DNA of 64,000 nucleotides, from NCBI GenBank assembly GCA_905182265.1, contig CAJJAO010000006.1, positions 62,001 through 126,000 on the forward strand, written 5' to 3'. Below, one piece after another: positions 47,130-59,723 of this stretch (its first letter is position 1; each line of letters starts with the position of its first letter). The notes below the pieces were generated by a model. That model had not been told where the DNA came from. It searched no databases and was given only the letters and a program-made list of their open reading frames with translations. This stretch comes from a gamma proteobacterium HTCC2207. GTDB taxonomy: Bacteria; Pseudomonadota; Gammaproteobacteria; Pseudomonadales; Porticoccaceae. A program made the position numbers and the translations under genes.

Positions 47130-48008
47130 TCACTTTTTTAGCGACGTTTTTAGCGACTTTTTTTGCGGGTCAAAAATATCGTTTAAGCAGCCGGCGAGAC
47201 GAACACCTGCCATAAGCAGCCGTTGCTCAATCACTGGCTTATTGCGTTGTACATATGCGTTATTAATGGGTAAGCGCTTGTTTGGGGTCTTGGTCCCCAG
47301 ATCATATACTTGGCTGCGCAGCGCTTTAGATTCTTGGGCCCAGGCCCAGAAGTCACAGTGCTGCCATTGGTTTAGTTGTGTTTGGTTCTCACCGTTTAGG
47401 CTCAGGCTGCTTGGGCTTAAGCTGTTTGGACTCAGGCTGTCCAAGCTCCGACTATATTGCGCGGGGCTTTTATTTTCAGTGTCAGTCATCAACCGGTCCC
47501 AGACTTGATGCAAGTTGGCGGACTTTGAGCTATCCAGCCATTTGACGGAGATATTGTTACCGCCACGATCATCCCGTCGTCCCACATGGAGTGGCTGATG
47601 AATATCGCCGACAAAGTGGCTAAAAAAGGCCAGGGCCTCTCGACGTTGTTTGCTATTAAGTTGTGGGTTTTGTAGCTCGGTATAAAAGTGCTCGAGAGCA
47701 GAGATGACGTCGCCGTCTTCGTCCCGAGGGAAGTTGGAGAGCTGTTCGTTGTCGTCAATATTAATGTAGTGCCAGTATTTAGATTGCTTCCAACCGGACA
47801 GGTGGCGAATACGGTCTGGCCATAGGGATATTTTGCCCAAATCTTCGCTGGCGGTTATCTCGTCGACAGCCTGAGCGGTTTTGTCGCTCAGGTGATTTTC
47901 GGCGATCTTGGCGATAATGCGGTGCCCGTCTGCCCCAAAGGGCAGTGCGGCACTGCTAAACATGACTAGGCAGGCGATGATTGGGCCAAACAGCGAAGGG
48001 CGCGTCAT
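47130..48008 (-). CDS. S1/P1-type zinc nuclease, secreted
   Basis: 292 residues with a signal peptide ending near AALP. Zinc ligands of the family are visible: GADGHRIIAKIAE, the SLWPDRIR Asp, KYWHYIN, HFVGDIHQPLHVG and NLHQVWD. Family members begin the mature chain with Trp, whose amino group binds zinc; here the residue before GADGH is Phe. Residues about 198-212 are three 5-residue repeats (SLSPN-like) coded by 15-bp units. Probably degrades extracellular single-stranded DNA or RNA for nutrition. Start overlaps the yicC stop by 4 bp. Confidence 0.85.
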   Translation of the reverse strand: MTRPSLFGPIIACLVMFSSAALPFGADGHRIIAKIAENHLSDKTAQAVDEITASEDLGKISLWPDRIRHLSGWKQSKYWHYINIDDNEQLSNFPRDEDGDVISALEHFYTELQNPQLNSKQRREALAFFSHFVGDIHQPLHVGRRDDRGGNNISVKWLDSSKSANLHQVWDRLMTDTENKSPAQYSRSLDSLSPNSLSPSSLSLNGENQTQLNQWQHCDFWAWAQESKALRSQVYDLGTKTPNKRLPINNAYVQRNKPVIEQRLLMAGVRLAGCLNDIFDPQKKSLKTSLKK

Positions 48009-48880
48009 TCGATATTCTGAATCTGCTCGCGCATCTGCTCTATTAATACTTTTAACTCTACAGAGGCTTGGGTGGTCACCCCGGCGATGGACTTTGACCC
48101 CAGGGTATTAGCTTCGCGATTCAGTTCCTGCATTAAAAAGTCGAGGCGGCGACCAATGGCGTCATTGCTTTTGAGGGCCAGACGAATTTCGCTGATATGG
48201 GCTTCTAGGCGATCGAGCTCTTCGTCGACATCGGCACGGTTAGAGATAATAACCATCTCTTGCTCTAGTCGGTCTTCGTCGAGCTGGGACTTTATGTCGG
48301 CCATTTTGTCATGAAGCCGCTGTCGCTGATGCTCGAGAATACTTGGGAGTTCGCCGCGCACTAGCACGAGCTGTGACTCTATGCCAGTGAGCCGCTGTTC
48401 GATCATAACGCCCAGTTTGTCCCCTTCACGGTGACGACTTTCAAGAAGTTGCTCTACGGTTTCTTTGAAGGTCTTTATGGCTGCTTTATGCAGGTCTTCG
48501 GCATCGATCTGCTGATCTTTAAGAACGCCCGGCCAGCGCAAAATTTCTAGGGGCGAGATGGGCGCCGGGTTTTGCAGTTGGGCGGCGACTTTCTCGGCGA
48601 GATCTATATAACGCTTGGCCAGCTCTAGGTCGGCACTCACTGCGTCATCTCCACTGCTATCACCGCTGTTAAAGTTAACCTGCACTGAGCAGTCGACTTT
48701 GCCGCGGGTCAGTTTTTTGCGCGCTATTTCCCGCAGGGGCATTTCTATTTCCCGCATGGTTTCTGGCAGGCGAAAACCGGTTTCTAAAAAGCGATGGTTG
48801 ACCGAGCGAAGTTCACAGGTCAATGACCCCCAGCTAAAATCGATGGTGTGTCTGGCAAACGCCGTCATGCTGCGGGGCAT
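48005..48880 (-). CDS. yicC: YicC-family endoribonuclease
   Basis: 291 residues from ATG 48880 with a GGAG ribosome site. MPRSMTAFARHTIDF is the standard family start and the C-terminal DUF1732 part (ELNREANTLGSKS) is present. YicC proteins are now known as RNases acting on some sRNAs. Divergent from rph, normal gammaproteobacterial order. Confidence 0.93.
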   Translation of the reverse strand: MPRSMTAFARHTIDFSWGSLTCELRSVNHRFLETGFRLPETMREIEMPLREIARKKLTRGKVDCSVQVNFNSGDSSGDDAVSADLELAKRYIDLAEKVAAQLQNPAPISPLEILRWPGVLKDQQIDAEDLHKAAIKTFKETVEQLLESRHREGDKLGVMIEQRLTGIESQLVLVRGELPSILEHQRQRLHDKMADIKSQLDEDRLEQEMVIISNRADVDEELDRLEAHISEIRLALKSNDAIGRRLDFLMQELNREANTLGSKSIAGVTTQASVELKVLIEQMREQIQNIE

Positions 48881-49010
48881 ATATTCTCCAATTGAATAAT
48901 TTATGGCGCCCATGGTAACAAAGGCGGTCAATGGGGTGGTAGATTTGCTACAATTCCGGCAAATTTTTAAAGTGCTCTTTAACCACATTCTCCATTTTTA
49001 GGAACCGATT

Positions 49011-49730
49011 ATGAACAGACCCAGTGGCCGACGCCCAGAACAACTTCGCCAGGTAAAAATCACCCGAGAATTTACCTGTCATGCCGAGGGCTCTGTGCTC
49101 ATTGAGTTTGGCAATACTAAGGTCATCTGTACGGCCAGCGTTGAAAGCGGCGTGCCGAGATTTTTGCGTGGCACAGGGCAGGGTTGGGTAACGGCTGAAT
49201 ATGGCATGCTGCCCCGTTCGACTAATAGCCGCATGGGCCGTGAAGCTGCCCGCGGCAAGCAGAGTGGCCGCACCCAAGAAATTCAACGCTTGATTGGCCG
49301 CTCACTGCGTGCCGCGGTTGATCTTAAGCAGCTAGGTGAGTTCACCATCAATATTGACTGCGATGTTATTCAGGCTGACGGCGGCACAAGAACTGCCTCT
49401 ATTACGGGTGCCATGGTGGCGCTGGTTGACGCGATTCGTCACCTACAACGTAAGAAGTCTATTACTGGTGACCCACTGGTGAGCATGATTGCTTCGGTTT
49501 CTGTGGGTGTTTACAAAGGTGTACCTGTGCTGGATTTGGATTACGCAGAAGACTCTAATGCTGAGACCGATATGAATGTTGTGATGAATAGCGATGGCGG
49601 GTTTATCGAAGTTCAGGGGACTGCTGAAGCGGCGCCCTTTAGCGCAGAAGAACTAACGGCTATGTTAGATTTGGCTAAGCAGGGTATTACTGACTTGGTG
49701 CGTGTTCAGCAAATGGCGTTGGCTCAATAA
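49011..49730 (+). CDS. rph: RNase PH
   Basis: 239 residues; phosphorolytic 3' exoribonuclease trimming tRNA precursors. [15 protein letters not shown] start, [39 protein letters not shown] (Arg phosphate site) and [19 protein letters not shown]. Ribosome site TAGGAA. It is followed 39 bp later by pyrE. Confidence 0.98.
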   Translation: MNRPSGRRPEQLRQVKITREFTCHAEGSVLIEFGNTKVICTASVESGVPRFLRGTGQGWVTAEYGMLPRSTNSRMGREAARGKQSGRTQEIQRLIGRSLRAAVDLKQLGEFTINIDCDVIQADGGTRTASITGAMVALVDAIRHLQRKKSITGDPLVSMIASVSVGVYKGVPVLDLDYAEDSNAETDMNVVMNSDGGFIEVQGTAEAAPFSAEELTAMLDLAKQGITDLVRVQQMALAQ

Positions 49731-49769
49731 TAAACAATAGAAGATAGCTTTAAATAACAGAAGATAACT

Positions 49770-50411
49770 ATGAATAACTATAAAACACAGTTTATCGATA
49801 ATGCCCTTGATAGCGGCGCCCTAAAGTTTGGTCAGTTTAGGCTTAAGTCTGGTCGTCTCTCCCCCCATTTCTTTAATGCCGGTGAGTTTTATCAGGGTAA
49901 GGCGTTGGCGGCGCTGGGCAAATGCTACGCGGCGGCTATTGTTGACTCCGGCGTTGAGTTTGATGTGTTGTTTGGCCCGGCCTACAAAGGGATTACGCTG
50001 GCCGCGGCAACGTCGATTGCTCTGGCCGAGCATCATGATCTTGATGTGCCATACTGTTTTAATAGAAAAGAGGCAAAGTCTCATGGCGAGGGCGGCACTA
50101 TGGTCGGCGCGCCACTTGAGGGCAGAGTGCTGATTATTGACGATGTAATTACTGCAGGCACGGCGATTCGAGAAGTCATGGCTATGGTAAATGAGGCTGG
50201 CGCTAAAGCCGCTGGTGTTGTGATTGGCGTTGACCGGAAAGAACGAGGTAATGGCAAGTCTTCAGCGATACAAGAAGTCGAGGAGCAGTTTAAGATTCCG
50301 GTGGTCAGCATTATTGATATTGATGATATTTTGACCTACCTTGAAACTAAGCCAGATATGGCCTCATTAGTTGAGGAAATTAAAGAGTATCGGGACGAGT
50401 ACGGCGTATGA
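49770..50411 (+). CDS. pyrE: Orotate phosphoribosyltransferase
   Basis: 213 residues; forms OMP in pyrimidine synthesis. [44 protein letters not shown] loop and the PRPP motif [14 protein letters not shown] are present. Its TGA overlaps the next start (ATGA at 50408). Confidence 0.98.
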   Translation: MNNYKTQFIDNALDSGALKFGQFRLKSGRLSPHFFNAGEFYQGKALAALGKCYAAAIVDSGVEFDVLFGPAYKGITLAAATSIALAEHHDLDVPYCFNRKEAKSHGEGGTMVGAPLEGRVLIIDDVITAGTAIREVMAMVNEAGAKAAGVVIGVDRKERGNGKSSAIQEVEEQFKIPVVSIIDIDDILTYLETKPDMASLVEEIKEYRDEYGV

Positions 50412-50968
50412 TTAAAACGGTATTGCTTGGAATTTTACTGCTGGCCAATGGGGCAGCAGCGAAGGAGCTTTACCGTTATCACGACAGTGCTGGCACTCTT
50501 GTTACCGCTGATACCATCTCGCCACTGGCTGCCGCCGATGGCTACCAAATCGTCAATGAGCAGGGCCTGGTCCTTCGGGTGATCAGGGCGCAGCAACCCA
50601 TTAATAAAGATTCAGACCAGAGTAAGCGAGACCAATATTTGTTGGCCAGTTTTAGTGGTGTCGACGAAATAACCCAACGTAAAGTTCGCAAGCTCGCTCT
50701 GCTAACCAGAGATATCCAAAACTTACAAAATAATTTAAATGGTCTGGTGGCTCGGGAAACGGCACTGACTAATCAGGCCGCCAATAGTGAAATGGCCGGT
50801 GAGCCTGTTTCTTTGACGCTTGTTCAGCAGATTGATAAGGCCCAGATAGACCGGGCCGAGATGCAACAGGTACTGGCGGATCGCCAGCATGATCAAGGCG
50901 CTATTGCAGCACTTTACAGTAATTATGAGCTGCGCTTTCGGCAGCTCAAACTAGTTAAAGCACCTTAA
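50408..50968 (+). CDS. DUF4124-like exported protein with a coiled coil
   Basis: 186 residues. Signal peptide to about residue 19 (NGAAAKE), then [34 protein letters not shown], a DUF4124-like beta domain. A long helical coiled coil follows (about 75-180) rich in Gln/Leu. Translationally coupled to pyrE, an arrangement seen in related marine gammaproteobacteria. Function unknown, perhaps cell-wall associated. Confidence 0.72.
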   Translation: MIKTVLLGILLLANGAAAKELYRYHDSAGTLVTADTISPLAAADGYQIVNEQGLVLRVIRAQQPINKDSDQSKRDQYLLASFSGVDEITQRKVRKLALLTRDIQNLQNNLNGLVARETALTNQAANSEMAGEPVSLTLVQQIDKAQIDRAEMQQVLADRQHDQGAIAALYSNYELRFRQLKLVKAP

Positions 50969-50977
50969 TCAAGCACC

Positions 50978-51564
50978 TTAATCAAACATCTGTGCGGTAA
51001 TTAAAGGCCAATGTTCTGACCAATGTTCGGTGGGCAACTTGGTAAAGCCACTGCGCACATACTGACTGATCTTACCCTCTGCACTAACCAGCATTAGATT
51101 GGCGGCAACGCTGACCGGCACACTTAATTTTAAGCCATCTCTTATCTCAGCTTCCCGCAGGGTTTGCTTTAGCTGGGACTCTAGACGATCAAAAAGCTGG
51201 GCTACTCGATCGTGGAGTCTTTCAGTTTCGCCAGTGAGCGCATCGCCGTTTAGTATTCTGGTGATGCCGGGGTTCTTTTCACTAAAGGCCAAAACTAGGC
51301 TGAGAATTCGGTAGCACTGGGTCACGGCGTCCGGCTCGTCACTCACAATGGTGCGGACCCGAGCAAAGATGGTCTCTTCGATAAAATCGATCAGCCCCTC
51401 GTACATTCGGGTTTTACTGGGGAAATGACGATACAGCGCGGCTTCTGATACGCCGATTTCTGCGGCGAGAGCTGCAGTTGTTATGCGCCCACCTCGTGAT
51501 ACTTCCAGCATGCGCGCTAGGGCTTGCAGTATTTCCTGTGCCCTTTGACCTTTTTTGCCCGCCA

Positions 51565-51565
<1 letters not shown>
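50978..51565 (-). CDS. slmA: SlmA, nucleoid occlusion factor (TetR family)
   Basis: 195 residues. TetR HTH: GGRITTAALAAEIGVSEAALYRHFPSKTRMYEGLI, with the SlmA N-terminus KGQRAQEILQALARMLE and FIEETIFARVRTI. Blocks FtsZ rings over the chromosome. In E. coli slmA lies near pyrE and dfp (coaBC), as here. Starts at the last base of argB. Confidence 0.94.
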
Positions 51566-55079
<3,514 letters not shown>

Positions 55080-55081
55080 TA

Positions 55082-56278
55082 TTAAAGCTTATGTTGGCTC
55101 ACCATATGCTCAATAATATCCCTCGCTAACTGTGCTTTGCTCCTTTTGCTAAATACTTTGGACGAGTCAGCGTCTATCCAACTGACTTCGTTTTCGTCTG
55201 CATTAAAGCCTACGTCACTCCGTGAAACGTCGTTGGCAATAATGGCGCTCAACTTTTTGCGTACCAGTTTGTCTCTGGCATAGGTCTCAATGTCTTGTGT
55301 TTCCGCGGCAAAGCCCACCACAAAAAGTGCCGGGTTGGCAGCGGCCACTGTGGCGACAATGTCAGGATTCTTTTCCAGGCTGACCGTCATCTGGTCACCC
55401 TGTTTTTTGATTTTTTGCGGTTCGATGGTGCTGGCTCTGTAGTCTGCAACGGCAGCGGCGGCAATAAACACATCGGCTCCGGCAGCGGCCTCTAGCGAGG
55501 CGCTCAACATATCTTCTGCCGATACTACTCTGGTGAGCTGGCAGCGTTCTGGTGCTGCTATATCGACTGGCCCAGAGATAAGTCTGACCTTGGCGCCGGC
55601 TTCAATGGCTGCCTGGGCAAGGGCATAGCCCATTTTTCCTGAACTGTGATTGCTGATGTAGCGAACGGGATCCAATGCTTCGCGAGTGGGGCCGGCAGTA
55701 ATAACCACTGTTTTACCGGCTAGCTGGCCATTTTTAAAGAGTTTGCCAACAGCTTCTACGATGCTATCAGGTTGCTGCATTCTGCCTGGGCCCACATCAC
55801 CGCAGGCTTGAATGCCTGCGTCTGGACCAATAATGTGCACGCCGCGTTCCTGCAATGTGGCGGTGTTGGCGAGGCTAGCTGGATGTGCCCACATGGCCTG
55901 ATTCATGGCTGGCGCAACGGCAACTATGGCTGGTGTAGCTAAATGTATTGCACTTAATAGGCTGTCGGCTCGCCCATGCACCATATTGGCCATAAAGTCT
56001 GCACTGGCAGGGGCGATAAGTAGAAGGTCTGCCCAGCGAGCTAATTCGATATGGCCCATACCTGCTTCGGCGTCTGAATCTAGAAGCTCTGTATGAACTG
56101 GATTGCCAGAGAGAGCCTGCATGGTTAGGGGGCGAATAAACTCTCCCGCCGCAGGAGTCATGACAACTCGCACTTCGGCACCCTGATCTTGCAGGCGACG
56201 AACAACCTCGGCACTTTTATAGGCGGCGATGCCACCGGTGACACCAAGAATTATTCTTTTGTTTGACAGGCTGCTCAT
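55082..56278 (-). CDS. coaBC: CoaBC, phosphopantothenoylcysteine decarboxylase/synthetase
   Basis: 398 residues; two steps of coenzyme A synthesis. CoaC half: GVTGGIAAYKSAEVVRRL, catalytic His region LARWADLLLIAPASADFMANM, PAMNQAMWAHPA, GPGRMQQP with a Cys in IQACGDVG. CoaB half: VITAGPTREALDPVRYISNHSSGKMGYA and VVGFAAETQD. Flanked by algC and radC in the usual order. Confidence 0.97.
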   Translation of the reverse strand: MSSLSNKRIILGVTGGIAAYKSAEVVRRLQDQGAEVRVVMTPAAGEFIRPLTMQALSGNPVHTELLDSDAEAGMGHIELARWADLLLIAPASADFMANMVHGRADSLLSAIHLATPAIVAVAPAMNQAMWAHPASLANTATLQERGVHIIGPDAGIQACGDVGPGRMQQPDSIVEAVGKLFKNGQLAGKTVVITAGPTREALDPVRYISNHSSGKMGYALAQAAIEAGAKVRLISGPVDIAAPERCQLTRVVSAEDMLSASLEAAAGADVFIAAAAVADYRASTIEPQKIKKQGDQMTVSLEKNPDIVATVAAANPALFVVGFAAETQDIETYARDKLVRKKLSAIIANDVSRSDVGFNADENEVSWIDADSSKVFSKRSKAQLARDIIEHMVSQHKL

Positions 56279-56359
56279 TAATCGTCCAGACAGGCCATAG
56301 TAAGGGCGTTAAGATAACATTTTGTTATCCAACTCTGTAGCAATAAATGAGGACTCACT

Positions 56360-57034
56360 ATGGCTATAAGCCACTGGCCGCTGGAAGAGCGACCCAGGGA
56401 GAAGCTTTTAGCGAAAGGGGCAGCTGTTCTGTCCGATGCTGAATTACTGGCTATATTTTTACGCACTGGGCTGCCTGGTGTTACCGCCATCGATTTGGCC
56501 CGAGATTTACTCAAGCATTTTGGCGGCCTAGGGCCCTTGCTCAGTGCCGAGCAGCGGGCGTTCTGCAGTGCCAAAGGGCTGGGGCCGGCAAAATTTTGTC
56601 AGGTTCAGGCCACTCTGGAGCTGACCACCAGATATCTGCGGGAGCAGTTACACAACAATCCCATCTTTACCAAGCCTACTCATGTAAGAGATTACTTGGC
56701 GGTGCAGATGCGTGACTATCAGCGCGAGGTTTTTGTGGTTTTGCTGCTGGATACCCGCCACCAGCTAATCGAATATCGAGAGCTGTTTCAGGGCACCATT
56801 GATGCGGCTAACGTGCACCCCAGAGAGGTTGTGAAGCTGGCGTTGCAAAAAAATGCGGCAGCGGTCATTGTGGCCCATAATCATCCGTCGGGTAATGCGG
56901 AGCCGAGTAAGTCAGATATTATTATCACGCGACGGTTAAAGGCTGCTCTGGATTTGATGGAGATAAGGTTACTGGACCATTTTATTGTGGGGAGGGGTCA
57001 GGTGACCTCATTGGCCGACCGAGGGCAGTTATAG
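56360..57034 (+). CDS. radC: RadC-family JAMM protein
   Basis: 224 residues. N-terminal HhH region PREKLLAKGAAVLSDAELLAIFLRTG, then the MPN/JAMM domain with EVFVVLLLDTRHQLIEYRELFQGT and the metal motif HNHPSGNAEPSKSD (His-x-His-x7-Ser-x2-Asp). Role unsettled despite the name. Adjacent to rpmBG, conserved. Confidence 0.95.
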   Translation: MAISHWPLEERPREKLLAKGAAVLSDAELLAIFLRTGLPGVTAIDLARDLLKHFGGLGPLLSAEQRAFCSAKGLGPAKFCQVQATLELTTRYLREQLHNNPIFTKPTHVRDYLAVQMRDYQREVFVVLLLDTRHQLIEYRELFQGTIDAANVHPREVVKLALQKNAAAVIVAHNHPSGNAEPSKSDIIITRRLKAALDLMEIRLLDHFIVGRGQVTSLADRGQL

Positions 57035-57075
57035 GGCTAATCTAGGTCAATTTGTAGCTATTCTGTGGTTTTCGT

Positions 57076-57104
57076 TTGATTCAACATTGGCTTTCTGGTA
57101 TAAA
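57076..57104 (+). promoter_or_regulatory. Sigma-70 promoter of rpmB-rpmG
   Basis: TTGATT (57076-57081), a 17-bp spacer and TATAAA (57099-57104) lie about 108 bp before rpmB, with a GC-rich stretch at the predicted start, as expected for a growth-controlled promoter. Confidence 0.7.
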
Positions 57105-57211
57105 ACGCGCCTCCTTGCGGGACGGTCCCGTTATTGGATTGATAAATCATAGAATCGTTTTGTTTTTTAGGACTTTCCTGAAGGCAAAAACCGGAATCAG
57201 AGGCAGCATCG

Positions 57212-57448
57212 ATGTCCAGAGTATGTCAGGTCACAGGCAAACGCCCAATGGCTGGAAATAATGTATCTCACGCGAAGAACAGAACACGTCGTCGCTTTGA
57301 GCCAAATCTCCACACTCACCGTTTTTGGGTTGAGGGAGAGAAGCGTTTTGTGAAGTTGCGAGTATCTACTAAAGGTATGCGCATCATCGACAAAAATGGT
57401 ATTGAAACAGTCTTGTCAGGCCTACGTGCCAATGGCCAGAGAGTCTAA
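57212..57448 (+). CDS. rpmB: 50S ribosomal protein L28
   Basis: 78 residues. [33 protein letters not shown] is the canonical L28 start; ends with [10 protein letters not shown]. Followed after 11 bp by rpmG. Confidence 0.98.
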   Translation: MSRVCQVTGKRPMAGNNVSHAKNRTRRRFEPNLHTHRFWVEGEKRFVKLRVSTKGMRIIDKNGIETVLSGLRANGQRV

Positions 57449-57459
57449 GGAGAATAACG

Positions 57460-57627
57460 ATGGCTAAGTCAGCGAGAGAAAAAATTCGTTTAGTGTCTAG
57501 TGCAGGTACAGGACATTTTTATACGACTGATAAGAATAAGCGCAACATGCCCGAAAAAATGGAGATCAAGAAGTATGATCCCACTATTCGTCAGCATGTG
57601 ATCTACAAAGAAGCCAAGATTAAGTAA
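57460..57627 (+). CDS. rpmG: 50S ribosomal protein L33
   Basis: 55 residues: [20 protein letters not shown] start, [20 protein letters not shown], and end VIYKEAKIK. There are no cysteines, so this is the zinc-free C-minus form. A ribosome site TAAGGAG precedes the ATG. Co-transcribed with rpmB. Confidence 0.97.
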   Translation: MAKSAREKIRLVSSAGTGHFYTTDKNKRNMPEKMEIKKYDPTIRQHVIYKEAKIK

Positions 57628-57724
57628 TCTAGCTTCTCTTAGATACTTACTGTTAGTAAGTGCTGCTAGAAAGTACGGCTAGAAGGTACTGCTAGTAAGC
57701 ACCACTAATAAGTAGCGTGAAAGA

Positions 57725-57750
57725 ATCCTGCCTAACGGCGGGATTTTTTT
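57725..57750 (+). terminator. Terminator of rpmBG
   Basis: ATCCTGCC (57725-57732) pairs with GGCGGGAT (57737-57744), one wobble, 4-nt loop, followed by seven T. The 100 bp before it consist of degenerate GCTAGnAnGTAC-like units without coding capacity. Confidence 0.9.
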
Positions 57751-57847
57751 CGCCTGCTAAAAACCGAAGCTAGAAAGCTGGCATAAGAACAGTTGAGAGA
57801 AAGCGCATATAGACGGATAGTGAGTAAGCGCACACAAAAAGCCAGAC

Positions 57848-57878
57848 AAAAAAAACCCCGACAATTCCTTATCGGGGT
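57848..57878 (-). terminator. Terminator of the cold-shock gene
   Basis: On the minus strand ACCCCGA pairs with TCGGGGT around a 10-nt loop, followed by a run of eight T. Confidence 0.88.
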
Positions 57879-57922
57879 CTTCTAATAATTTTAGTACTGC
57901 TATCTAGTGACAGCGACAGAAA

Positions 57923-58132
57923 TTATTCAGCGACTACAGCTTCAGCTTGATCGCCTTTAGCGCCAGCAGTAACTTCCATAGTTACTTTTTGGCCTTCTTT
58001 CAAAGACTTAAAGCCATCAGCTTGGATTGCGCTGTGGTGAACAAATACGTCACCGCCGCCTTCCTGCTCAATAAAACCAAAACCTTTGCTGTCGTTGAAC
58101 CACTTTACAGTGCCAGAAACTCTCTCCGACAT
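57923..58132 (-). CDS. CspA-family cold-shock protein
   Basis: 69 residues from ATG 58132 (GAGG ribosome site); an upstream TTG-like start is not needed. RNP1 KGFGFIE and RNP2 VFVHHSAI are present in an OB-fold: [30 protein letters not shown]... An RNA chaperone. The 260-bp upstream region to the serA stop is AT-rich, contains no gene, and is long enough for a structured cold-responsive 5' UTR, though no motif was identified. Confidence 0.95.
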   Translation of the reverse strand: MSERVSGTVKWFNDSKGFGFIEQEGGGDVFVHHSAIQADGFKSLKEGQKVTMEVTAGAKGDQAEAVVAE

Positions 58133-58392
58133 AACTAACCTCACTTATAAATATTGTATACCGTTTAAGGCGTTTAAAATATCCAGCCTCGAAACGGGGC
58201 TAGCTAATTGCCCCTAAGTCAAAAAACAAGATGTTAACTAAGGGCATCGCTACCACTAAAAACATTAAAAAATAAAGTTTGCTAGCGTTAGCACAGGGGA
58301 GTGTATTAGTTTTTTACCAATTAAGCTAATTTTGGGCTACTTTAAATCAAAATAAACCCCTTTCAGCCCGTTTTAGGCTGTTTTCAGCTAGT

Positions 58393-59622
58393 TTAGAATA
58401 GAACTCGACAGCGAATTGTGCCCTCAATTGCCTTTAATGCAGCTATAGCGTCGTCGCCATATTCGGCTTCAATGTCCACTACAACGTAACCAACTTTGTC
58501 GTTTGTCTGCAAATATTGCGCGGCCACATTGATGTTGTATTGGGAGAATATCTGGTTGATTGCGGTCATCATGCCTGGAATGTTGCGATGCACATGGAGC
58601 AGTCTGTGGGTGTCGGCGTGGGAGGGTAATGCCACCTGAGGGAAGTTGACCGCACTGGTGCTGGTGCCATTGTCGCTGTACATGACAATTTTCTCGGCGA
58701 CTTCTATACCAATGTTTTCTTGGGCTTCCTGAGTTGATCCGCCGATATGGGGCGTCAGAATGACGTTATCAAACTCCCGCAGCGGTGAAATAAACTCTTC
58801 TTGATTCGATTTTGGCTCCACCGGGAATACATCTATCGCTGCGCCGCCAATATGCTTACTGGCCAGATGTTCGCAGAGGCTGTCGATGTCGACAATTTGG
58901 CCTCGAGCGGCATTGATCAACATAGCGCCGGGTTTCATTGCCGCCAATTCTTTTGGCCCCATTAGTCCGCGAGTAGTCGCATTGTCTGGTACGTGCAGAG
59001 ATATGACGTCGCTCTGCCCCAGCAGGTCATGAAGTTTGCGCACCTGCGCGGCATTGCCGAGAGGTAATTTGGTTGAGGTGTCATAGAAGCGCACTTTCAT
59101 GCCCATGGATTCGGCCATGACGCTGATTTGGCTGCCAATATTTCCGTAACCCACAATACCCAATGTTTTGCCACGCACCTCATAGGAATTGCTGGCAGAT
59201 TTTAGCCATTCACCACGATGGGCTTTTGCGCTTTTGTCTGGGATTCCGCGCATTAACATAATGGCTTCAGCGATGACCAGTTCGGCGACACTGCGCGTAT
59301 TAGAGTAGGGCGCGTTGAATACAATCACGCCGTGCTCGGTAGCTGCCTGCAAATCGACTTGGTTGGTGCCGATGCAAAAGCAACCAACGCTCATTAATTT
59401 TTTGGCCGCCGCAAACACTTTGGCGTTTAGCTGAGTACGCGAGCGAATACCAACAAAGTGCGCGCCGGCAATTTTTTCGAGCAGCTGCTCTTCTGGCAAA
59501 GCGGCGGGCTGATAGTCGATATTTTCATAACCGGCGGCCTTAAATACTTCGACAGCAGAGGGATGAACTCCCTCGAGAAGAAGAATTTTTATTTTTTGTT
59601 TGCCGAGAGAGAAATTTAGCAT
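58393..59622 (-). CDS. serA: D-3-phosphoglycerate dehydrogenase (second copy, E. coli type)
   Basis: 409 residues from ATG 59622; TTG 59646 is less likely. KIKILLLEGVHPSAVEVFKAAGYENIDY, VGIRSRTQL, CFCIGTNQVDL, NAD motif GIVGYGNIGSQ, Arg in NAARGQIVD, His in LTPHIGGSTQEAQENIG and a C-terminal ACT domain (NIPGMMTAINQIFSQYNINVAAQYL) make it the E. coli/Pseudomonas form. It faces a D-2-hydroxyglutarate dehydrogenase gene, the known partner that removes the D-2HG made when SerA recycles NADH with 2-oxoglutarate. Confidence 0.95.
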   Translation of the reverse strand: MLNFSLGKQKIKILLLEGVHPSAVEVFKAAGYENIDYQPAALPEEQLLEKIAGAHFVGIRSRTQLNAKVFAAAKKLMSVGCFCIGTNQVDLQAATEHGVIVFNAPYSNTRSVAELVIAEAIMLMRGIPDKSAKAHRGEWLKSASNSYEVRGKTLGIVGYGNIGSQISVMAESMGMKVRFYDTSTKLPLGNAAQVRKLHDLLGQSDVISLHVPDNATTRGLMGPKELAAMKPGAMLINAARGQIVDIDSLCEHLASKHIGGAAIDVFPVEPKSNQEEFISPLREFDNVILTPHIGGSTQEAQENIGIEVAEKIVMYSDNGTSTSAVNFPQVALPSHADTHRLLHVHRNIPGMMTAINQIFSQYNINVAAQYLQTNDKVGYVVVDIEAEYGDDAIAALKAIEGTIRCRVLF

Positions 59623-59723
59623 TGAATAAGTACGCCTGTTGAGCAACCAATTTTAGGCCTGTATGGTAACATGAAAGGGTTCTTAACCACCCTATACTCC
59701 ACCCGTATGACGAGGATTTCCGA

